Below the pieces are notes generated by a model. It was not told where the DNA came from. It ran no database searches and was given only the letters and a program-made list of their open reading frames with translations. Below, one piece after another: positions 24,670-38,010 of a DNA stretch of 64,000 bases. This stretch comes from Tetrahymena thermophila SB210 (lineage: Eukaryota; Ciliophora; Oligohymenophorea; Hymenostomatida; Tetrahymenidae), in NCBI RefSeq assembly GCF_000189635.1, contig NW_002476406.1, positions 124,001 through 188,000 of the forward strand, given 5' to 3'. Positions within the stretch are counted from its first letter, which is position 1, and every line of letters starts with the position of its first letter. A program made the position numbers and the translations under genes.

Positions 24670-27600
24670 ATGGATATTCAATTAAATCATTACAAGAAAG
24701 ATCCAGAATTATAGGAAATACCAAACAAAAAAATTCATAATTTGCCTCAGTGTTAGGGCGAAGATAATAATGATTTTAATTATGAAGAATAACAAATTGA
24801 GGATGTTGAGAATGAAAGCCAATAAAAAATAGAAAAGGCTTATGAGGTAATTACTAAAATGAATAGTGTCATAGAAAATGAAGATATTTATAAAAACCCT
24901 GCGAAAGCTATTTAAAGCATTGATTGTTTAAATCAAGAACAATAGGATTATTTGATTTAAAGTATGTCTTTTTTTTTGGATAGAGTTCTTTATAAATTCT
25001 GTTTTTAGAAAAGGTTTTTTATATTTTCTATATCATTCATTATTTTAAAATATACTCAAAAGCTGTTAAGAATCTAGATGATATGATGATTGAGTTACAT
25101 AATGCGATAATTAAATATGGAATGTAAGAAAATGTGGTGTCTTAGCTAAGAAAGAGTTTGCAAACAGGAAATGTTCTTTTGTATTAGCTAAGATCAATAA
25201 TTTCTGCTTATTTGCAAAGACCAAATATATTAGAATAATAAGTTCCTGTTGAAAGATTAGGGGAAAAGCAGAATCTAGTTGAAAATGTAAATAAGCCAAA
25301 TGAAGAAAATAAAGAAGAGTAAAAAGAAATAAATATAACTGAAAAATAAGAAGATAAAACAATTGATGATTAGTTTTTAGTCAATATTAAAAATAGAGAT
25401 TAAATAAATATTATAACTTTATAAGTAGGGGCAAAGGTTTTAAACACATATTTTGAAGAGATAAAAAATATTTGCATCTCTATTTAAGCTCCTAAACTCA
25501 AAAAAAAATTGCAAAGCTATATTAATGACCATAAGATAGTTTAAGCCAAACTAAACACAATTACAGAATTCCTTCCGTATGCAGTTATTTTTGATAAAAA
25601 TGATATTTTTGCTCTCGATTAAGAGAATCACTACATATGGAAAATATTAAAGTAGCACATTGAATATGTGTAACTTGCTCCATAGGAGGAATTACAAAAA
25701 CAATTCAAAGCAATTGTGAAAGCAGTACTATTAGGAAATGCTATGGCAGCCAAGGGTGCAGAGAGAAAATCTAAACTAGGTTAATGGTTTTAAAGAAATC
25801 TAAGTGCTGTTTATTATCTTTGTTGTCCTTAAACTTCTTAGAGAAAGGCACACATCTTCTTCTCAAATCCTGATTAGTAAACAGCAATTAGTGTAAATCA
25901 TTTTTATTTATTTAATTGAATTTTCATTAATTAAATATAGAAAAAAAAAATTAATACAACTTATATTGTAATTTATACAAACAATTTTTATAAATCATTT
26001 ATATATGTTTTATTTGTATCTTTTAAAAGGTTTGGAATATGATGGAAAAGAGTGTAGTTTACTAAGCTTTAAAAATCGTCCTCCCTTCAATAAAATACAA
26101 TAAAAAAATATACATTGAAAGAGATAACCTAAGATACACAAAAGAACTCATTTTAGAAGAAATGAAGAATCAAACTTTAAATTCCCTTTTTAATCCCTTT
26201 GCTGACAAAAAAATTGTAGATAGTTCATGCCAATAAAATTAGGACTCCTATTATGACTAGTTATTTAAAAAAGATTTAGTTAATAAAGTCAAAGTTAGAA
26301 TTCTATCCTCCAAAAAGCTAGTTAGACCTCCACCAAAAGAAGATAAAAAATATAAAGATATAAAGTGGCACGAGAAACTAGTTATTCACATTCACGGAGG
26401 TGGTTTTGTGGCTATGGGAACTCGTTCTCATTAGATTTATTCAAGAAAATGGGTAAATTTTTTAGGTGTTCCTATTTTTTCTATTGATTATTCCAAAGTA
26501 ATTTATTGTTTTTTAAAAATTTTATAAATACTTTTAAAAATAATTAATTAATTTCCAATAAATCCTTACAAATTTAAAATTTAATCTAAAAAATAATTAT
26601 CAATCCATAAATGAATTTTATCTAAAATTTTTCTTTCTATATGGCCATCATTTAAAGTATTAATAATAATTTATGCTTAACTTAATTTGAAATTTAAGAT
26701 TACATTTCAATGGATACAATTAAAAATCAAATTGAATTAAAAATAACAATTTAAATGATTATAATTTTTATTTGAGTATTTTTTTTTAATATTAAGGCTC
26801 CTGAACACCCTTATCCTGAAGGCTTAGATGACTGCTTTTAAGCTTATTAATGGATAGTAAATAACGTCTCTAAATATTTCAGTAAATTTAAAATTATTTT
26901 TCAAAAAATAAGTTTTCTTAAAATATAATAAAATATTAATAGACATCATTCCAAACAAAATAATTGTTGTTGGAGACTCAGCTGGTGGTAATCTGACAAT
27001 AGGTAAATTAATATCAAATTATTTTTATAATAATTTATAAATAACAATATGTTTTTTTGTAGCTTATTTTAAAAATAAATTTAAAAAGAAAGTCCTAAAT
27101 TTATTACAAAATTTTGAAAAATAAAAAAATTGGTTTTTAATTAAATTGATTAATTATTTAGCCTAATAAAATATAAATTTATTTACATTTATTTTAATAA
27201 ATTGAAGCACTCACTTAACTATGTATTAAGTATAATGTAAGAATTCCAGATGGAATTGTTCCAATTTATCCAGCACTCAGCTTAAATTTAAAGAAGTTCA
27301 CTCCAAGCTATTTGATTTCTTTGGATGATCAAATTCTTCCTCATATGTTCCTTAAAATGTGTTTACAAGCTTATGTCAATAAAGATGATGGATTTGATGC
27401 ATCTACTGATCCTTTTCTATCTCCTACTTGTGTTTCTGACGAAGTACACAATTTTTTGATATAATTGTTTTTTCTTATTTGAATTGATAAAAATTCTATT
27501 AACTGAATTTAATTTTTAGATAATTAAAAAATTCCCACCAGTGAGATTGTAAATTGGAAACAAAGATCCTCTTCACGACGAAAGCTATAGATTTTTGCAT

Positions 27601-27836
27601 AAATTAATGTAATTTTTATATTTTTAATTACACAATTGCACATTTGTATTTGTGAGGTACTATTTATTAATAATTATAAATTTAATAAAAGAAATAATGG
27701 AAAAGATGTAAAGATGATAGTTTATTTAGATATGCCTCATGGGTATTTGAATTATGATGCTCCCGGAGGTATGAAATATGCTAAAAAATGTGTAGACGAC
27801 GCAGCTAATGCCTTAGAAGAGTTTTTGAAAAAATGA
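24670..27836 (+). CDS. hormone-sensitive-lipase-type esterase
   Basis: Eight exons: 24670-24961, 25063-25892, 26030-26497, 26797-26881, 26943-27002, 27208-27443, 27520-27608, 27692-27836. Sum 2,205 nt, 734 aa, TGA 27834-27836, close to animal HSL in size. Residues about 100-390 resemble the HSL N-terminal helical domain (for example VKNLDDMMIELHNAI, AVYYLCCP), with an acidic Lys/Glu insertion near 175-205. The C-terminal alpha/beta hydrolase has the HSL-family oxyanion motif HGGGF (His 496), the nucleophile elbow GDSAGG (Ser 571), the acid in NKDPLHDE (Asp 673) and MPHGYLN (His 703), so the triad is intact. HSL hydrolyses di- and triacylglycerols and sterol esters in the cytoplasm or at lipid droplets. 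I see no signal peptide. The motif order rules out the GXSXG pancreatic-type lipases. The regulatory phosphosites of mammalian HSL cannot be judged. Confidence 0.93.
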
Positions 27837-28689
27837 ATAACCATAAAATAAAATAAAAAATTAATTTGTCAACAATAATATAATGTATTAAATAATTAGA
27901 GTTAATTAAAAAGTATTAATTTATTTATATTCTTTAAAAAATTATTTTTCTCATTTACAATTACATTTTACTTTATTGGATTTTAAATTATTTTCAGAGG
28001 AAAATAATTTTGTTACTTTATTTTGTTTGTAATATTTACAAAGTCTATTTAATTATTTATAGTACTATTTTAATGGTTGAAATAAGATTTACCAGCATGG
28101 AGAAAATAAATCAATTAATGGTTTATATTTGAGAAAATAAACAATAACTTCAATTTTTTTTTAATTAATTTAATCAAATCAAACAAAAAAAATCCAAGAT
28201 TAAATGTAAACTAGTCTTTTTTAATATAACATCTAATTTATTGTAAATAAATTATTGTCATAGATTTCTCTATTTTTTTTTTGAAAACATGTTTTGATAT
28301 CATTTTTTTTAAAAAATTCAAAAATTTTGTTTGGTAAAAAATACAAAATCTAAAGAGTAAATTAAATAAAATATTGAGGATTTAGTTACTAAATAAAAAT
28401 AAATTAGGAAATGAAATTTACCCATCATAAATACTTATAGGGAAATCAATGTACTTATTTACATTTTAAAATTAATCTATTGAAGTTCCCTGCTTGAAAA
28501 AAAAGTAAGATCTACAAGTCATTTTTTGAAATAAGTAAATAGATTTTGCCTTAGAAAATAATATTTAAACAAATTTCTAATTATTACTGCTATATTTATA
28601 AAGTATAATTAGTCATATAAAAAGTTAGAGTAATAAAGATTATTGAAAATTAAAGAAATCATCTCTTTCTTTTTTTCATACTGAGTAAT
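27837..28689. other. AT-rich intergenic DNA
   Basis: About 0.85 kb without a supported feature. Confidence 0.6.
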
Positions 28690-31600
28690 ATGAGTGGTCA
28701 AGCTAAAGCGCAGAATGCTATGCAATTAGATGACGATGATTCAAACGAAAATAAATAAGTTAATATAAACGCAACATAGGTACCTGATTTCTATATGGAT
28801 TTTAGTAGGTATTAAGGTACGAATTAAGATATCATCATTCTGCATCAACATTTTAATAAATTTTTATAATAAATAACTAACAGGCACAGTTAATCCAAAA
28901 ACCGTCTAAAACTTAAAAAGATAATTTGAATTAGATCCTAATATTTGCCTCATTAAAACTTTAGCACCTTAAGACAAAAAAAATGATGACAGCTTTTCAA
29001 GTAAAGAAGAAAATGAGCTTCAAGACTTAACATAAACTACAATTAAAACACAATTTTTAATGAACCGGTTTAACGTAAAAGGTAAAAAAATAAGCTTTAT
29101 ATAAGCAAAAAAAATGTTTTCTCTGCAAGTACAATCAATAGGAGATTTGGATATTCTTGCATTTAACTCTTCTTAAATTATTGTAAATACAATTAATTAT
29201 TTAAAATTATAATAAATAGATCAAAGTTATCTTGGAACCGCTATAACAAAGGACTCTCTTGATAGCTACTTCTACAATATGAATAAAAGAACAATAATTG
29301 CTAAACATTTTAAAGTAAAATAATTATACATAATATTTATTATAAATGTTACTTTATATGGCTGTTTTAAATTTCTAGAACAAGCAATGAAAAGAAAATT
29401 AATAATTTTAGAAAAAAAACAAACTACTTACTTATGGCCACAATTGATTTCTATTTAACCAATCATTTCCATTCATTTAAAAAAATAAATTATATTAATA
29501 TAATTTAATTATAGGATTAATCAGATTCTTACTAAGTAGAAAAAGACTCTTTTGTTAATTGGAGCAAGTACAATTAAATCTTGAATCATTTAAATGAAGT
29601 CAAATAAGTAAAAAATTTTGATTTTAAAGAATTGAGCAAAAAGTACGAACCAAAAGAAGATTTAGAGGATGGTTACGTTTTGAATTCTGATGGTGAAAAA
29701 GTTTAAAAAGTACATAAGAAAAAGAGTTTATTACCTTGGTAAAAAGAAATAAACCTTTTGAATTAAACAGTTATAAATGATATGTACTAAAAACTAAGTA
29801 AAAAAGATGAGGAATAGATGGAGATAGAAGAAAAATTTAGATTAAACAAAACATTTGATTTTGGGAGAGATTAAATATATCAATAAAAAAAAAATAATGA
29901 AACTAACCAAGAAAAGTATTAAGAAGACATTTTTAGTAAATTGCCTTAAGACATTGATACTATACATTAGTATTTAGTTGAGTATATTGATTTAACTGGT
30001 GAAGCAAATAGATAACCTTAAAATTTAGTGGAATTAAAAGAAGAAATAAAATCACCTTTAGGATTATGTGATATTTAAAATAACACACAATATTTTAATA
30101 TTGAGTTTGTAAATGCTATTTACAAAGATTACATCGAAACCTTTTCTACTGTCTTTGAAAGAGAAAACAAAATTTAAATTAGTCTTTCCAACTGTTAAAA
30201 AGAGATTTCTCCTATCTCCAGACAGATTATCTTATTAGAGTATTTTTTAAGATAAATTTATTTTTATTTATGTTAATTTATTTCAAATAGATAATAATTT
30301 ACTTTAATTGAAGTTTTTCTTAGCCTTTTAATTAAATTTGTTTTGAATTCATAAATTATCTTACAAAATTGTTAATTATTTAAATGATATTCATCTTATT
30401 AATTTTAATAGGCAAAATGCGAGAATAGAAAATTAAGATTAAATAGAAATGATAAAAGATTTTGAAAATTAAATTAATTTAGAAGAAATAAGAGATGAAG
30501 ATATTTTTAATATTGTTAGCGGTAGGGTAGATTAATAGGGACTCTTATAGTTGGTGTAATAGTTTGAATAATATTAAAGTAAATCATCTAAATATAAGTT
30601 AATCGAAGTGAACGAAAATGCTAAAATAGAAACAGAAAAAATGCTCAATTAAATAAGAGCCAAATTCATTAAGAAAGGAAAAGAAGATAAAGATTCATAA
30701 GCCTGTTTTTTCAACAAAGAAGAAAAAACCATTTAAATTTAGAAGGATAAGAGTGATCCTGATAGTGATAATGTATCAGTTTGCTCTTATTTAAATAAGT
30801 CTTAGAGGAGCCAAGATAAAAATTAGAAAGGTGGTTGTACTCCTAGTTCGAGCACAAGAGTAAGTATAGTTGGTTTTAACAGTAGAAAATAGTCAGCTTC
30901 TTTAACGCCTATAAAAAAGGCTGAATCTATTAGAAAATCTATAGTTCAAGGACTTAACCCAAGAAATTCTATCACAAATAGATCTTCGATTTCTCCTGGC
31001 TTTAATAATAGAAAAAGCTCAAGTTAGTTATCTAATTCTTAAAGTTTCTAGAACTAAACTCAAATTAGAAAGGATTCTCAAGCTTAAAAATTCGAAAGAG
31101 AAGAGTTAGCTTCTGTTTAATCTTTAGACTCTGAAATAAAAGAATAGTAAGAGGATACTGATGAAAATGCTTAATAAAATGAAGAGTACAACAAAATGAT
31201 TAGTGAATTAGATGCTATTGAGACTGAGCATAACTAATTGCTCAAAGCTATTATTTCAGTTTAAATTTCTCCTAAAATAAATCCAATTTTGAAAGAAATT
31301 AAAGATCTAAGAGTTCTAAAAAAGTATATTCTAAATTCATAAGATATTAATGAGGCAATTTAACTGACAAAAGAGTTAAATTCATAGATCTGCTCAAAGT
31401 TGAAAGAAGTAATTACTGTACTTTTTGACGATTAGTCCGTTAGTTTTGAGTAAGGTTTAGAAAATTTAATGTAAAGCTTAAATAAAATCAATAAAAAAGA
31501 AAATACAATAGACTAGGCTAAGTTGAAGATTATTTTCTCTCTTTTGAATTAGTTTAGAATATCTTTAGAAGATAATAAATTTGATATTAACTCAATATAA

Positions 31601-32920
31601 AAACAGAATAATGATCCTGACTACCAATTTAAAAAAATTTAGGAAGCCTTGGACAAGTATTAAAATAAAAAAAACATGACTTAGTCAGAGAGAAGTAAGA
31701 TAGAAAGCTAAAATAAGCTTCTCGACTTCTCAAAAATTAGTTTCTACAATTATAAGAAGAAAAAAACATTAAATAATTCCTCGATTTCTTCATCCTCCTC
31801 TTCATCTTAATTATCATCTGTTAACAACCTCACAAAGGATAACTCTAAAAAAGTACTTAAAAATAAAAAAGTTGAATCTAAAAAAGAATAAGTAAATAAT
31901 AAAACTGATTAAACCGCTAAGGATAATATGAATTTTTCTTTTGAAAAATATATTAATTAGTGTACAGCTCCAAGAGTAAAAATAGGATTAGAAGCTACCA
32001 GTAGTTTAGCTTCTCTCAATACTGGAGCAAATACTCATAAAAGTAACTCTACTGCATCTAAAACGTTTTCTTTACTAAAAGTAAAGTCCTTTACATCTTT
32101 AGCTAAATCTCCCTCTAATTTTTCATAAATTTCTACTCTATCTCCTTTACCTTTAAATCAAGACAGTCCATTTTTAAAACCTGATTTAGAGCAAATACAT
32201 GAACTTGATTTAAATGCAAAATAATCAGAAGTTACTGTATAAATTTAACAAAAATAACCCAATTCACCAAAAAAGAATTTGTGGAACTAAGCAAAAGCCA
32301 ACATTCTAAAAAATTTAGAGGCTAGTTAATAAAACAATAATCCTGAAAAAAAGAAAAATGTAACTTTTACTTGGTAGTAGCTAATAAAAGAGCAAAAATT
32401 AAAGCAGTAGCAGTAGTAAGAATCCTAAGACAAAAATGAGATTAATTTATAAAATAAGAAATAAAAAGTCTTACAAGTAATATAAAACCATGAATAAATT
32501 ATAACCGATACATTAAATTCTTCAAGGAATAACTCAAGCAGCAGAAAGGATCTTTCATATTAAAAAGAAATAAAGTCTGTGTCGAGTTTGGATTAGAGAA
32601 AATAGCATTCAAAGCCATTTTTATCAGCTAAAAAGCCTTTAGTAAATAATTTTTCACCTGTAGGAAGAGTAGTAAGTACTAACTAAAACGCAGCATTTTA
32701 AACTCCCCTCAGAAATAACACAATATTGAAAGAAGTTTAATCTGAATCTAAGTTACTAAACAAGTCATCTAGCATTTTTGAATATAAAGCAAAAGAAAAT
32801 AGAAAAACTTTTATGGATATGACAAGAAAAGATTTATACACAAGATCTCAAAAATCAGTTGATAAAGTAGAAAAGTATTTTGAAAAATTCATTTCTAAAT
32901 CAAAAGAGATAACTGCTTGA
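28690..32920 (+). CDS. large Ser/Lys/Gln-rich protein of unknown function, 1303 aa
   Basis: Four exons: 28690-28816, 28884-29314, 29395-30239, 30412-32920 (introns 67, 80 and 172 nt). Sum 3,912 nt, TGA 32918-32920. The N-terminus has an acidic start, then a compact conserved-looking block (DFYMDFSRYQGTVNPKTVQ) that spans the first splice junction in phase. Exon 3 encodes a charged, mostly helical region. The long last exon is a low-complexity chain rich in Ser, Lys, Asn and Gln with basic Ser-Arg clusters (RNSITNRSSISPGFNNRKSS), a poly-Ser stretch near 31785-31805, a helical middle (about 31170-31640) and a Gln-rich segment near 32390. The Ser/Arg/Pro content suggests a heavily phosphorylated cytoskeletal, ciliary or nuclear protein, but this is only a guess. 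No catalytic domain is visible. Confidence 0.82.
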
Positions 32921-34502
32921 ATAATAAAAAAATCTAAATGATAATTAAAGAGAAATCTTATTTTCAACGAAAAATCAGTTTTAAATTAATTTAACTAAAA
33001 CATTAAATATAATTATTAAAAATGCACATAAATAAATATATTAAAATTAACACATTAATTAAATTTATATTAATTTTATTTAAATATAACTACTGTAATT
33101 AACTTCTTTGTAAATAAAATAATATATTCTTATTTCTAAACTCACTCACCTCACTCATTTATTGAAAATGTTTCTTTCTAACTTTTAATCCATAAATTTA
33201 ACAAAAAAATAAAATAAATATTAATAAATTCGCATTAATTTTTAAAAAAAACACTTTAATTAAACTTAAATAAATTTTATTTAAATATACCTACTTTAAT
33301 TAATTTCTTTATAAATAAATTAATACATTCTTATTTCTAAACTCACTCACCTCACTCATTTATTGAAAATGTTTCTTTCTAACTTTTAATCCATAAATTT
33401 AACAAAAAAATTAAATAAATATTAATAAATTCGCATTAATTTTTTAAAAAAACACATTAATTAAACTTAAATAAATTTTATTTAAATATACCTACTTTAA
33501 TTAATTTCTTTATAAATAAATTAATACATTCTTTTTTATATATTTACTCATTTGTGGAAAATGTGTCTTTTAATTTTAATATTTTTTATATTTTTTTAAA
33601 TTCATAAATTTAAGTAAATATTGAAATAAATATTAATAAATAAAAAACACAATGTTAATTAAATTTATTTATATTTTATTAAAATATAACTACTGTAATT
33701 AACTTCTTTTTATAAATGCAATTTTTTATCAACTCACCCATTTGTTTATTTTATTATTAATGAAATATTTTAATTTTTTTGATTTTTCTCAATAATTTAA
33801 CTAAAATGCCAAAGAAATGTTAAAAAATTTAAATAAATATATTCAACATACTTATTAATAAAATAACTAAAACTGTAATTAATTTCTTGAAAAATAATTA
33901 CATTTTTTTTGATAAAATGACTAACTCATTTGTTGAAAATGCGTCTTTCTTTCTTTTAATTAATTAACTAATTTAAAATATTTTTGATTTTATTAATACT
34001 CTGATATTTCTTACCATGTAATATATCAACTTATGTTTTTTATTAATTTAAATTAACTATTTCCCACAAAAATTTTGTTTTATTTATTTAGATTATTTTA
34101 TTGAATACTTTTTTTCTAACTTTCCTTTTTACTTTAAAAATATTAAAATATTTTAAGGTTAACTAAATTTATTTATTTTCATTTTATTTTAATTATTTTT
34201 CAATATTTTATTTTATGAAAAAAAAAGTAAATAAATTTATATTCTACTTAGTTTCTATAGTTTTATTAGACAATATTAATCATCAAATAGAGACTACTTT
34301 CCACAAAATAACTGCTGTCTGCTTACAAATTTATTAATAAAATTTTAGAATTAGTATTTTCTATCAACAAAGGGTTTTTGTATGAAGTAAATTTTTTGTT
34401 AAATAACAAATTTAAAACCAAAATTTTGTTTGCCAAGAATTAGCTTTTTAATTAATTTAAAAAATAATATATTTACTCTCTTGATAAGAGATATATTAGC
34501 AA
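32921..34502. other. intergenic DNA containing a tandem repeat array
   Basis: 1.58 kb between two plus-strand genes. Its first kilobase is the about 201-bp repeat array listed separately; the rest is ordinary A/T-rich sequence with no gene. Confidence 0.7.
33010..33970. repeat. tandem repeat, period about 201 bp, about five decaying copies
   Basis: The landmark ATTCTTATTTCTAAACTCAC occurs at 33126 and 33327, and its degenerate third copy begins at 33528, giving a constant spacing of 201 bp. The landmark TAAATATACCTACTTTAATT and the block TTTATTGAAAATGTTTCTTT recur at the same spacing. The first two full units are almost identical, the third is altered in its second half, and two further degenerate units (around 33655-33780 and 33835-33960) still keep ACTGTAATTAACTTCTT-like and TTTGTTGAAAATG-like cores. 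No open frame crosses the units, so the array is non-coding. Confidence 0.88.
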
Positions 34503-37312
34503 ATGTCAAATAATATAAATCCCTAGAGTAATAAAAATAATGTTAGCAAGTAAGGATAAGTGGATTCTACTTCTAAAACTTAAATTCTTTAGCAAATTAA
34601 GTAGACTTAAATAAAAGTAATTTGATTTTAAAAATAGATCCCTCATAATTTATATTATGATTTAGGAAACTTAATAGTAGAATCTTCCTAATAAAGGTAT
34701 ATAGTAGATTAAGCCTAACTTATAGGAAAGCCTAAAAAATTAGAAAGGTTAAAAGCAAATAAATGAAATGGTATGATATTTTCAATTTATTTCATTAATC
34801 AAATTTATATATTACTTTTTGCAATTAAAGTAATTTAATGCATTTTAATTGTTTTAATCCTTTTAACAAATCTTAAAAAGCAAGCAAAGCAGAAAATACC
34901 AAAGAACGAAGATAAAAAAGAGAATCTCAAGTTAAAATAGGATTAATATTTAGAGAATTTATTATAGTAGATAGAGGATCATAAATCTATTCAAGTAAGA
35001 TTACATTTCTTTTAAAATATAGATTGAGATAGAGACAAATATAAAATAATTAATTATAATTGCTATATAGCTATCCGAAAAAAAAGTAGATAAGAAGACT
35101 AATAAGATTTATACTCTGTTATAGTATGGAAGAATAAACTTAATTGTAGCATAATTTAATTTTAAAAAATTTATTTGTTTATTATTATCTTGTACTTATA
35201 TATTAGGGGCAGAACCATAGGAAATTAAATATTGTTGAAGATGATATTATTGAAAAGAAGATAATGGATGCATATAAATTAAAAGAATAGCTTAGAAATT
35301 AGTTAAGTCATATAGACTAAAGGCTCGAGAACCTCTCAACTTAAAGAATCGATAATCCAAAAAGTATATATAGTCATCCAGTTTTGAAATAATATCTTGA
35401 AACGGATGAAGAAAGGAAGTAGTAGTAAGCTTCACGTTTTGTCAAAAAAATAAAATCGTAATAGGCTCATTTTGCTGAGTAATTAAAGTAGAAAGTCGAA
35501 GAGTTGGACTATAAAAAAAAACTAGAAGAAGCCTAAGTGCAGAGGTAGATTATTTAATAAAAGTAAAATAGCGAAAAAGAAAGAGAAGAACGTCTGAAAC
35601 GATAGATTAAGCTAATTAAGGAGAGGAAAGATTTAAGAATTAAATAACTGAATGAGTTCGAAGAATTATATAAAAAAAAAATAAAAAAAGATTAATCTAA
35701 AAGACCTTTATACATCAGGTTAATTAAAAAGTTTAATATGAAAGAATAATTCTTTAAAGAAATAACGCTGAAAGAAAAATAGGAAAAGAGAAAGCAATAC
35801 CTTTAGTTGGCTAAAATAGACTTTAAACAACATGAAAAAAATTATTTTGAAAATCTTCAGAAATTAGAATAAATCAAAAAAGAAAATCGCGAAAAGCAAC
35901 TTTAATTATTGTAGTAAAAGTAACCTGAGCCAAACTTAATTTATGATTCTTCTAAGCTACTTAAAAATGAAATAGTCGACAATTAGTTTCATAAAAAATT
36001 AGAAACTGAGAGTATTTAAAGAGAAAATGCTTTAAAAATTGTAGAAGCTAGAAATAAGTTTAGCAATGCCTTGAAACAGCACCAACAAGTTAGTCCTTCT
36101 AAACAAAAGTAGCTAGAGATGGAGATAATAATTGATAAATCTGCAAACCCTCATAAATATATAACTCAAGTAAAAAAAAAGAATGAAAATGATAGATACT
36201 AAGAATATTTAGAAAGAGGTAAACTTGTGAGAAAAAAATCTGCTGATTTCTCAGTTCGTAAATCTACATCTACCATGTCTCTTCTAAATGCAAGATCATT
36301 TTAAACACCTCAAATGTAAATTTTTCATTTATTTATTAAAAAAATAAATAAAATAGAATGCAATTATTTCTATTAAAACAAGTTTGATTTTTATATTATA
36401 TAAATTAAATTATTGAATTTTTATATTTATATCTTTAATTTATGTAGGGCTTCAAAAAATGCTTTAGTTTCATAGGACGATGAAATGATATTTAAATAGC
36501 AATAAAAGGTTGGATTTGTAAAATAAGAGCCAGGTAAAGAAAGAGAACTAGGAAATCTTTATTTAAAATCAATTAGAGAATCTAGCAGAAAGTATTAAGA
36601 GTATCTAAACCAAAGAAAGTAGCTAACAGAAAGTAGTGCTAATGAAAAGTTAATGATTGATATTGTTAACGATTCCTATCAAAAAGAAATAAAAGGACCA
36701 TTTTCTCCTATAAATACAAGCTCATCTCATTAGTATACTCTTAAATCTACCTAAAATTCCAAGCTACCAATTATTAGTAATAAATAATTAAAGAATAAAG
36801 AGTTAGGTAGCAGTTTTAGTTAGTAAAATATAAATTCTTAAAGTGAGAATATAGCTAGAGGTTAAAGCTCTGATAAATATTCTAACATAAATCAAGACAC
36901 AAAATCAAATTCAGAATAAAATGAGAAAAAAATATTTAAAAAATACAACTATATGAATGAAATTAGAGAAAAATATAATTTAGATTAAAGAAAGGAAAAA
37001 TGGGAATAAATTATGGAATCTAAAAAATCTGTTCCTATCCTTGAGAAAAAAAAGCTATTAGAAGAGGCATATTATAAATATGATAAAGAGATCATGCTTA
37101 AGGAGTAGGTTGTTCGTTCTCATCGTCCATAAGAATTATCATTAAAAGAAGTAGAAGATCGCTAAATTCTTGATGATGCATATCTTAAATCTATTAAAGC
37201 CAAGATAGAAATGATGAAATTAACTATAGATAATGATGATTTTGTTAAAAAAGAATAACCAAAAGTAAGATAAATTTTCTAAAACCAAGAGTAGTATTAT
37301 AATTAATATTGA
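34503..37312 (+). CDS. basic Gln/Lys-rich coiled-coil protein, 793 aa
   Basis: Six exons: 34503-34616, 34666-34770, 34881-34994, 35071-35145, 35207-36315, 36448-37312. The introns are 49, 110, 76, 61 and 132 nt; the sum is 2,382 nt, TGA 37310-37312. The four small 5' exons are all phase 0 and encode a Gln/Asn/Lys-rich leader. Exon 5 is a long, highly charged helical region (EEDKK-like heptads, KEREERLKRQIKLIKERKD) that should be coiled coil. Exon 6 mixes a Ser/Asn-rich linker with two more charged helices (for example KKLLEEAYYKYDKEIMLKE). It looks like a structural or microtubule-associated protein, without a recognisable domain. The first intron is the least certain: shorter alternatives (21 or 28 nt) also keep the frame open, but 49 nt matches the intron size seen elsewhere in this window. 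Confidence 0.78.
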
Positions 37313-38010
37313 TTTATTTTCTAATGTTTTTAGACAAATTGAATCCATATTTACATATATAATAAATTTATATTTGAGATATATACAAGTATTAATGAAT
37401 AAAGTAAAAATCCCAACTAAGAAGTATTTTTATGCAAATATAAATACGAAATAATATATTAACAAAAAGATTGATTATAAACTTAAAGTGAGTAAATTTG
37501 TATTTTATATAATGATAATTTGTGTAACTTGCATATTTTAGAAGGTAACTTTATACTTTAAAAATTTTAATAATAAACTTTCAATTATTGAAAAAGCTAA
37601 TAGATGATATAATAGTTTTTATTTTAGCCTTTTAACATATGTCGTTAAATTAATAAAAATATTTATATTCTAAAATGTGTTTGAAATTAATTTCTTAATT
37701 TTAATAGTTATAATGTTAACTACTAACATTTTTAATTGTAAACCTTACCATAGTTTTGAAATACAATTAATCTTAGAAATAGTTGCTAATATGTAATATG
37801 ATGATAATACCATATAATATTAAAGCTTTATTATTTGTGATCAAAAAGTAAACAAATTAAAAATTTTTTTGTTAGAATTAAAAGTAATTAAATTTCTTAT
37901 ATATATAATTTTGATAAATTGAATTCATAACAAATTAACTAACAAACTATATTTATTGAATTTTAAGATATTATTAGCATTTTATATTGAGGTGATAAAT
38001 ATTTCTCTAA
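37313..38010. other. AT-rich intergenic DNA
   Basis: About 0.7 kb between two plus-strand genes, no feature recognised. Confidence 0.6.

Noticed and set aside
25111..25362. Minus-strand frame of about 83 codons
   Set aside because: Antisense to lipase exon 2, which is supported by family motifs on both sides.
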